Assembly: GCF_000003195.3 (NCBI RefSeq)
Contig: NC_012873.2
Span: 10,253,894 to 10,317,893 of the forward strand
Length of the DNA: 64,000 bases
Direction of reading: 5' to 3'
Source of the DNA: Sorghum bicolor
Taxonomy: Eukaryota; Streptophyta; Magnoliopsida; Poales; Poaceae
The translations under genes were made by a program, and so were the position numbers. Below, in pieces: positions 57,329 to 64,000 of the stretch. The notes under the pieces are model-generated. The model had not been told where the DNA came from. It did no database searches and saw only the letters and a list, made by a program, of their open reading frames with translations. How positions within the stretch are numbered: position 1 is the stretch's first letter; every line of letters starts with the position of its first letter.

Positions 57329-57563
57329 GGCCTTGTTTAGATTCAAAATTTTTTTAGATTTTGACACTGTAGCACTTTTGTTTTTATTTGACAAATATTA
57401 TCCAATCATGGAGTAACTAAGCTTAAAATATTCGTATCGTGATTTACATATAAACTGTGTAATTAGTTATCTTTTTTATCTATATATAATGTTTCGTGCA
57501 AGTGCCATAAGATTCGATGTGATGGAGAATCTTGTAAAGTTTTGCGTGCATCTAAATAAGGCC
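57329..57563 (+). mobile_element. Tourist-like MITE, AGATTC subtype
   Basis: GGCCTTGTTTAGATTC to CATCTAAATAAGGCC. Confidence 0.83.
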
Positions 57564-57754
57564 TGTGTCGGCTGATTTAAAAGGTCAGTACTGACGCATA
57601 CTGTACGTAATTAGCACCGCAAATTGGTCGGCCGGCCGGCAACTGGACAACTGCGGCAGGATTCTTTGTTCGGCCACTTGCCGCGGAGACAGGGAGGCAG
57701 TGAGAGTTTTACAAGTGGATCTTCTCCAAGAAGGCAGTTTGGACAGACTCGACG

Positions 57755-57990
57755 AGGCCTTGTTTAGTTCACCTCGAAAACAAAAAACTTTTCAAGATTT
57801 TTCGTCACATCAAATCTTGGAGCATATGTATGCATGAAGCATTAGATATAGACGAAAATAAAAACTAATCACACAGTTTGTCTGTAAATCACGAGATGAA
57901 TCTTTTGAGCCTAGTTAGTCCACGATTGTATAATATTTGTCAAATAAAAACAAAAATGATACAGTGCCGAAATCCAAAATTTTTTCGGAA
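57755..57990 (-). mobile_element. Tourist-like MITE, right end lost
   Basis: Left end GGCCTTGTTTAGTTCACC; stops at TTTTTTCGGAAC. Confidence 0.78.
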
Positions 57991-58093
57991 CAAGAGATTG
58001 GCATTCATTGTACTTGATGCGTGCGTGTGAAGGTTTCGCATGCATGCAGCTAGGCTCCAAATGACCATGGGTGCTTTATAATTTTTGGATTTA

Positions 58094-58333
58094 GGCCTTG
58101 TTTAGTTCACCCTAAAAACTAAAAAAATTTCAAGATTTCTTATCACATCGAATCTTGCGGCACATGCATTAATCATTAAATATAGACGAAAACAAAAACT
58201 AATTATACAGTTTAGCTGTAAATCACGAGACAAATCTTTTGATCATAATTAGTCTATGATTGAATAATATTTACCACAAACAAATGAAAGTGCTACAGTA
58301 GCGAAATAAAAAAATTCACATCTAAACAATGCC
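58094..58333 (-). mobile_element. Tourist-like MITE with TTA target duplication
   Basis: TTA at 58091-58093 and 58334-58336; right end CATCTAAACAATGCC. Confidence 0.88.
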
Positions 58334-58336
58334 TTA

Positions 58337-59981
58337 TTTAAGATTAGGGTTATCTTTTTATAGAACTTTCTCGTTGATGTGGCATGGGTGCTTATAATTT
58401 CAGAATTTATTCTAAAATCTCAAGTCATTTTTTATTCTATTGATTATCATTTTTTTATTTTGTCAATCTCAGTATCTGTCCACTTAATCTTAAAAAGATG
58501 GCTCGTTGAGCTAGGGCATGCATGCATGCCTTAGCATGAGTGTACGTGTAAGGATTGTGTTTATACAATGTGATTCACAAAAACATTGTTATGGATAACC
58601 TTTTCATTTAAAATAATATATGATCTCAAAATTTAGTTTGAGTCAAACATTTAGAAATTTAAAGTTTATAAATGATCTCGAATGGAAAAATGATGAAACC
58701 TAAAGTTGTAGTACTCGATGATATCTACAAATTTCTAATTGAAACTTTTTTATTTGAATTCATTTAGAATTCCAAATATTCATCTTAAATTTCTAAAAAA
58801 TGATTTCTATGGACGGATAGAATTCGAGGCATCTCTAGAAATTGGTTCATAACGGCAGCTCATGTTTCCAAACATCTCTATAAATCGATTTTTAAAGTCA
58901 TATCTATTTGTGATGGAAAAGTAGAGGCGGTTGGGCCTACCACCTCTACAAAAATCCTTTAGGGAGCAATACTCGGTAGTATCTATGTCTATACCTAATA
59001 CATAATGTAATATGACTAAAGTGGGAGCTTGCAAAAGAAGCCAACAGCGTCGCTGCCGCCACCGCCACTCCTACCTCCATCACTGTTGGTCCTCCTCCCT
59101 CCCCCTCTGGTAATAATCATCCGGACACGTTTGGCATGGCGCTCGAACCTTGTTCCGGGAGGCCAGAGGGAATGAGGATCTATCGTTTTTAATAAGCTTT
59201 TCCACTAGATCGAGTTTTTAGAGTTAGGATCTCTCTATGCCAAGTTTTTTGGTTTTGTGGATTTATTTCTCCTCCTCTTCTCCGGTGACGGTGAGATGGT
59301 AGGGTGAAATCGTTTTCTCTATGACGGCCCTGTTTAAGATGCGGGCAACAACTATGACGTCGGCATCCTCACTGATTCAACGACATGGAGACTTTTATTT
59401 CCGGACAGTGACATCAAGACGAAGATGGTGTCGCTGCCATGGAATAATTGTCTCTGATCTCTTTTCCGTTTTATCGTGGTTAGATCTGGCCACGGTGAAG
59501 GGCTAGGTCTTTCTTATTCTTCGGTGGCAGAAAGAAGAAGAAGAAGAAAGACACTAGAAATAAGAAGTTTCTCAACTCCGCCTACATGAATATTGGTCGT
59601 CGTTTGTTGGGCATATGTTCCAGGCCTTTTGCCGAGTATTTGCTTGTGCGGTCAATACTACAAAGCATCATACATATTTGGTTGAGATCTGGAGCTATTC
59701 ACAACTTGGATATAATTTAGATAATTTTTTTCTGGATATTTGTGTATCTAGAGTGCTTGTAACGTATTCATATGCACAGCTATTATCTAATATAATTCTT
59801 CTTTCGTCGCAAAAATGCCAAAATTTGTTTTTTCATCTTTGTTACTTTCTAAAATGCTCTCGCACCCTCTATGTCCTGTATGTATGCACTCAGTGTCCCA
59901 TATTAGGATGACACACAAACCGTCACTATTCATTAAAAACAACTTGCTCTAACAATTTTCGAAATCCAATTATAAAATGTA
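58337..59981. other. Intergenic stretch with unclassified repeat-like sequence
   Basis: 58660-58990 contains GGCGGTTGGGCCTACC and a palindromic GATTTCTA/TAGAAATTG pair, perhaps CACTA-like debris. 59040-59620 looks like a decayed coding or untranslated region (GC-rich start, (AAG)n near 59534) without a usable frame. Confidence 0.35.
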
Positions 59982-60127
59982 CTTCTTTTATCTTAAATTA
60001 TAAGTCGTTTTAATTTGTTAGTACACCAATTTTACTATGTTATCTAGATATAACATATATTTAGATACATAGTAAAATTTATGTGTACTAAAAAAATTAA
60101 AACGACTTATAATTTAGAATAAAAGAG
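59982..60127. mobile_element. Stowaway-like MITE
   Basis: 146 bp; arms CTTCTTTTATCTTAAATTAT and, read inward from the right, CTCTTTTATTCTAAATTATA, both followed by AAGTCGTTTTAA. TA on both sides. Confidence 0.85.
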
Positions 60128-61201
60128 TATTAGGTTTCGTCGTAACACAGGGGCATGGACATGTGAGAAGTTGACAACGGACCAGCAAACCGCAAAAAGA
60201 TTTGATTGCCGCTGGAGTTGGAACATAGAGGGGGCTGTGGCTGTGAGAGAATAGCGTGGCTGCGTGGCATCCGATCGATCGCCTGAAGAACGTACAAAAT
60301 CTGGTGCGTGGCCTTAGAGAGATCAATAGATCATAGAATAGTCATATATAGGAATTATTATATATAGGATCGCCATCACACACCATATATATACGGCAGT
60401 CCAAGTCGGCAGGGCACATCAGCGTCATCATCACACGCATATAATCCGCAATTAATCCGGTACGCACCGCACGCTGGCTGCAAGCGTCGACGCGAGCACA
60501 AGATATCAATAATGCCGGCCCTGCCGGATCTTGTCCACCGTGCGGCGGCCGCCCATGCACATGCAATAATGTAATACTCGCTCAAAAGAGTTAATTTTTA
60601 GAGTAGTCTTAAATCAGTTTTTTTTAAAAAAAATTTAACTAATTTTTTAGAAAAAAATGCTAAGATTTATGCTATTAAATTAGTATCATTAAATTCGTTA
60701 TATAATATATTTATATATTATGTCATATATATTGTTATTTTTTTCTATAAAATTAGTTGAATTTTAAAAAATTTGAGCTAACACGGATTCTAGAAATTGA
60801 TTCTTTGGGAGGGAGTATATGCTTGCATCCCATCCAGGCATCCATCATGCAATGCAAATGCACCGTCGCTTTCTCCCACTGCACCTCGATCAGAAACCGG
60901 CCTTTACCTGCTCGACCGGCCGGCCACCGATTTCCATATATATTCTCGCATGCTTTGCTTTAATTTGCTCTGCTTCCATTGCATTTCCCTGGAAAACTGC
61001 ACGTACAGCTAGCCGCCTTCCACTTGTCCAATACTCTATTCTTCTAGCTATAAGTACGAAGATTGTTCAGCAACTAACCGATTGCTCCTAGTAGAAGCCT
61101 AATCAGCCACACCCAACAAAACAATTCCCTTTCAACTGCTGCAGCTGCCAACTGCAAATTGGAAGGAACCTGCTGGCGCCTGATCTACTATATACGCATT
61201 A
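60128..61201. other. Intergenic stretch
   Basis: No credible gene; several GCATGC-rich and TATATA-rich spots only. Confidence 0.45.
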
Positions 61202-61212
61202 CTTTATTTATT

Positions 61213-61784
61213 GAAAAAAGTCTACATCACCCCTGAACTATGGGGTGGTGTCTACTTTATCCCTCGAACTATGAAACAGTCTACATCACCCCTGAACTAT
61301 GCAGTTGTTTACTCATATACATGATCCTATGAGTATGAAATATTTACTATAGTTCAAGCATAGAATAATTAGTCCACCATAAAAATTTCACCACAATTGG
61401 ACCACAGAAGCTGCAACTATGAATTATTCCAATTAATTAGAGATAAAATTTGATTTTTCTAACTAATTTAAAGCTATAGAAAAGATTTATATTAAAGTAT
61501 ACCATATTATATATTCATTGCGTAGATCTACTCATGTGGAGTCTAACAAAAATAGATTTTCTATTTTATGATTTACTATGATTTTTCAAATATTATATGA
61601 AAACAAATAGGAAAAAAAAGAAAAAGTCAAAACCACCTTACTGTAGCAAAACCGCCATAAAAAACCGCCCGGGGGTGATTTGAACGGTTTTGGATAGTTT
61701 AGGGGGTAAATTAGACTGTTTCATAGTTCGGGAGATAATAAAGTAGACATCACCCCATAGTTCAGAGGGTGATGTAGACTTTTT
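61213..61784. mobile_element. Non-autonomous Mutator-like element
   Basis: 572 bp with long inverted ends of about 75 bp: GAAAAAAGTCTACATCACCC at the left; read inward from the right, AAAAAGTCTACATCACCCTC, both continuing with GAACTATGGGGTG and GTCTACTTTAT. Direct repeats of CTTTATTTATT flank it (61202-61212, 61785-61795), in the 9-11 bp range of Mutator targets. No transposase. Its right end is only about 45 bp from the TATA box of the next gene. Confidence 0.87.
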
Positions 61785-61828
61785 CTTTATTTATTTTCAC
61801 TTCCAGAGTTCTAGAGAAAACCGGCCTC

Positions 61829-61842
61829 TATATATATATAAG
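61829..61842 (+). promoter_or_regulatory. TATA box of the acidic-protein gene
   Basis: CTATATATATATAAG, about 190 bp upstream of the ATG; a CA-rich leader typical of plant mRNAs follows. Confidence 0.75.
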
Positions 61843-62029
61843 CGTCGGCGTCCCTTCACCATTGCCCACCAAGCTAACAAGGCACACTCAGCCAGCAGCT
61901 AGCTCCACACATTATCACAAACACCACTTGCAATTGTGTGCACACACTACTGCTAGCTTAGCTGTTCCATTTCTTCCCCTGCCTCTTCTTGCATTGGTTG
62001 CCTTGCCTAGCTAGTCATATAGCATACGT

Positions 62030-62614
62030 ATGGAGCAGCCGTGGAAGAACCAGCAGCAAAGAGACGACGGCGGCTTCGCCATGGGAGAGGGCAGCTACGA
62101 CGCCGCCAACCTCGACCAGACCATGACGACGACGGACCCGTGCGAGGTCGTCGACGGGACGCTCCTGATGATGGAGCTGATGGATCAGGACGACGACGAC
62201 GACATGCCCTCCTCTGATTTGCTTCTCGATGATGGCGATGTCGATCGCCAGCTGAGCCATGTCATTCGCTCCCTCGAGGCGGAGATCGGCGGCGGCGATG
62301 GTGGCGAGGCGGCGGTGGTGACGACGATGGCCGTTGGTGGTGGTGGTGGTGAGAGCCTGGAAAGGATCGAGGATGTGTTGTCGGACGACATGGATGATGG
62401 CGCCTACGACGACTACGAAGGTGCTTCATCGTCGTCGTTCTTATTAGCTGGGCATGATGAGGCAGAGGGTTGGTGTGTGTACACTAACACTAATAATGGG
62501 TACGAGGAGGGTGGTGGCGTTCTAGAGTATGACACGACGGCTGATCATCACCATTACTACTATTGTTGCGCGGAAGGTTCTGCTGACCACATGTATCTCC
62601 CCTTGTGGGAATGA
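62030..62614 (+). CDS. Single-exon acidic protein of unknown function
   Basis: 194 residues from ATG (MEQPWKNQQQRDDGG) to TGA, no intron. Strongly acidic and low in complexity: a run of aspartates near residue 55 (MDQDDDDDMPSSDLL), a Gly-rich segment (about 87-108), SDDMDDGAYDDYEG (about 118-131), then a Tyr- and His-rich tail (TTADHHHYYYCC) and the end MYLPLWE. One predicted amphipathic helix, DVDRQLSHVIRSLEAEIGGG, is the only structured part. There is no signal peptide or membrane segment. A canonical TATA box and leader precede it and the codon use is GC-rich, so it is probably a real gene. I do not recognise the family; an acidic activator or adaptor role would be a guess. Confidence 0.75.
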   Translation: MEQPWKNQQQRDDGGFAMGEGSYDAANLDQTMTTTDPCEVVDGTLLMMELMDQDDDDDMPSSDLLLDDGDVDRQLSHVIRSLEAEIGGGDGGEAAVVTTMAVGGGGGESLERIEDVLSDDMDDGAYDDYEGASSSSFLLAGHDEAEGWCVYTNTNNGYEEGGGVLEYDTTADHHHYYYCCAEGSADHMYLPLWE

Positions 62615-62914
62615 GATATGGTGGTTATGGAAAAACACATGTATAGCGCGACATGTTTGTAGATAGATGCTATAGTAGTGTGTACAAATATGTAGTTAGC
62701 GGATCGGATGAGATTATATTGAATGACAAGGCGAGAGGATCCACAATGATGGCAATATTATTATATATATGGTTTCTGTAAAGCAATTTTAATTTAAAGA
62801 CGGTCATCAGTTGTCCAATGATTTCCTTCTCTAGCTAGGGAAGACGATGCACATCAGTTTTATGTCGTGACCATGATTTGGTTATGATTATTTCCCTTTC
62901 TGATTATCATACGT

Positions 62915-63044
62915 AGCTACTGGACACGCCCTCTTTGACGAGGGCCCGAAGGCACAAAAACTTGGCAAAGGCTTTGCCGAGTGAATAAGGTTTTATCCTC
63001 GGTAAAGCCTTAAGCCCTCGGCAAAAGACGCGTTTCCAGTAGTG
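62915..63044. mobile_element. Miniature CACTA-like element
   Basis: About 130 bp. The right end, read inward, is CACTACTGGAAACGCGTCTT; the left is AGCTACTGGACACGCCCTCT. Both continue to a GAGGGC motif, i.e. inverted ends of about 30 bp with mismatches. The inside has GCCGAGTG and CTCGGCAAA words, common in grass CACTA ends. Target copies (CGT, TGT) match only partly. Confidence 0.65.
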
Positions 63045-63098
63045 TGTATACGTATGCTATGTGAACTCTAACATTGGTTTCGTTTCAATACTTCTATC

Positions 63099-63844
63099 TG
63101 TTGATGCAAAAGCTGATCTGCAAACACAAAGGGCTAATACCCGATTTAAACGTTAAGGCGTGCCAGCCGATTTGACCTTACTATCGGCAAAGATGATAAC
63201 TCGAATACTTTGGTCCCGACAACAGCGATGCGCCCGGATGCCACGGCCAAGAGGTATTCACGCGGAACTTGAGAATACGCCGAGCTTAAGTCGACGAACT
63301 CCTAAGAACTCGTAATAAAAAGAAAAATATGACGAAGTCGTCGAAAAAGTAGATGCTAGAATATGAGTAGAAACTTGTGTTTGATTGATTGATAGATGTC
63401 TCGATTACAAGGCCCTAGGGTCTACATTTATACCCTGCTCAAAAGAGCTACAACCAGACACGGCTAGAATTCGAATTCCAAATTTAACAGAATCTGTGTA
63501 CAAAACAATTTAAATAACTAAGGAAAACATAAAACTATCCTGCCATGACAATCTGCGACACTACCACGGATCAATTGGCAACCTCCAAGTCTTCCTTCCA
63601 CGTCACCGGCAGACTCCCCATCGGCAACGATCAAAACTGGTCATCGGCAGACTCCCCATCGGCAACGATCAAAACTGGTCATCGGCATAAACACATCACT
63701 ACCCATGGACTTAGCCACATCCAACAATCTTTTCATCGGCAACCACCCTTATCGGCAACTCTCTCGCAGACCAGCCACTATTGCCCCTTCTTGCCGATCT
63801 ACACTCTACCGATCCTGGGTACGTGTCTAAAAACGGTGTCAACA
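63099..63844 (-). mobile_element. 3' LTR of a retrotransposon that leaves the window
   Basis: About 746 bp with LTR ends TGTTGA and TCAACA. On the minus strand it begins TGTTGACACCGTTTTTAG, carries a TATA box (GTATAAATG, about 63429-63437) and ends GCATCAACA. Directly outside its 5' end, on the minus strand, lies a polypurine tract (ACTGGGGGGCATG, 63845-63857), the plus-strand primer of LTR elements. So this is the 3' LTR and the body lies to the right. The boundary could be 2 bp further. Confidence 0.85.
63607..63682 (-). repeat. 38-bp tandem repeat in the LTR
   Basis: Two identical units containing CGGCAGACTCCCCATCGGCA and ACGATCAAAACTGGTCAT, located in the U3 part upstream of the LTR's TATA box. 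Confidence 0.88.
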
Positions 63845-64000
63845 CATGCCCCCCAGTTTCGGAGTATGAAATCATTAATGCTCCGAAATTCTCTGCAGTA
63901 ATGATGCCTTTCCGCAATTAATTCTCCCAATTTGGTAACCAACAACCTTAATCTGAACAACCCTGGTTTGATTCCTCCGCAGATTCCTCGAAATCCTCAA
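63845..64000 (-). mobile_element. Polypurine tract and internal region of the retrotransposon (partial)
   Basis: Starts with the polypurine tract next to the LTR. The remaining 140 bp have no recognisable protein domain. Confidence 0.65.

Overview
The window is nuclear DNA of a grass, most likely Sorghum bicolor or a close Andropogoneae relative. The genes have plant introns and GC-rich 5' ends. The intergenic DNA is packed with grass transposable elements, above all one Tourist-type MITE family whose ends read GGCCTTGTTTAGTTC. The gene set (UBP15-like protease, GW2, KAT channel) matches the rice chromosome 2 GW2 neighbourhood, which corresponds to sorghum chromosome 4; that placement is inference from memory, not a search.

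Five genes are well supported, plus one single-exon gene of unknown function. (1) A ubiquitin-specific protease with an N-terminal membrane anchor and MYND finger (UBP15/16 type) has only its first coding exon (745-1067, minus) inside the window. (2) A complete 8-exon, 428-residue orthologue of the RING E3 ligase GW2/DA2 lies at 14027-19003, minus. (3) A 4-exon, 218-residue coiled-coil protein lies at 24240-26522, minus. (4) A complete 11-exon, 729-residue Shaker K+ channel of the KAT type lies at 40771-44553, minus. (5) Prefoldin subunit 6 lies at 51910-55041, plus, with 5 exons and 130 residues, and apparently two GC-AG introns. (6) A single-exon gene for a 194-residue acidic protein lies at 62030-62614, plus. 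All multi-exon models were built by hand; every junction keeps the frame.

Layout: 1-2.9 kb, 5' part of the protease gene; 3-13.6 kb, MITE field with nested and duplicated elements; 14-19.5 kb, GW2; 19.6-24 kb, nested MITEs, an intact hAT-like element and a repeated peptide-coding fragment; 24.2-26.6 kb, coiled-coil gene; 27.3-29.8 kb, a solo LTR; 30-38.5 kb, MITE field with local duplications; 38.6-39.4 kb, a short ORF and a 345-bp hairpin; 40.7-44.6 kb, K+ channel; 44.7-51.6 kb, mostly unassigned; 51.7-55 kb, prefoldin; 55-61.8 kb, MITEs and a Mutator-like element; 62 kb, acidic-protein gene; 62.9-64 kb, a tiny CACTA-like element and the 3' LTR of a retrotransposon that leaves the window.

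I counted about 43 Tourist copies (roughly 10 kb). None lies inside the reconstructed gene bodies, though several sit directly at gene borders. The most interesting biological point is that a growth-restricting E3 ligase (GW2) sits next to a UBP15-type deubiquitinase: two opposing ubiquitin enzymes reported in the same organ- and grain-size pathway.
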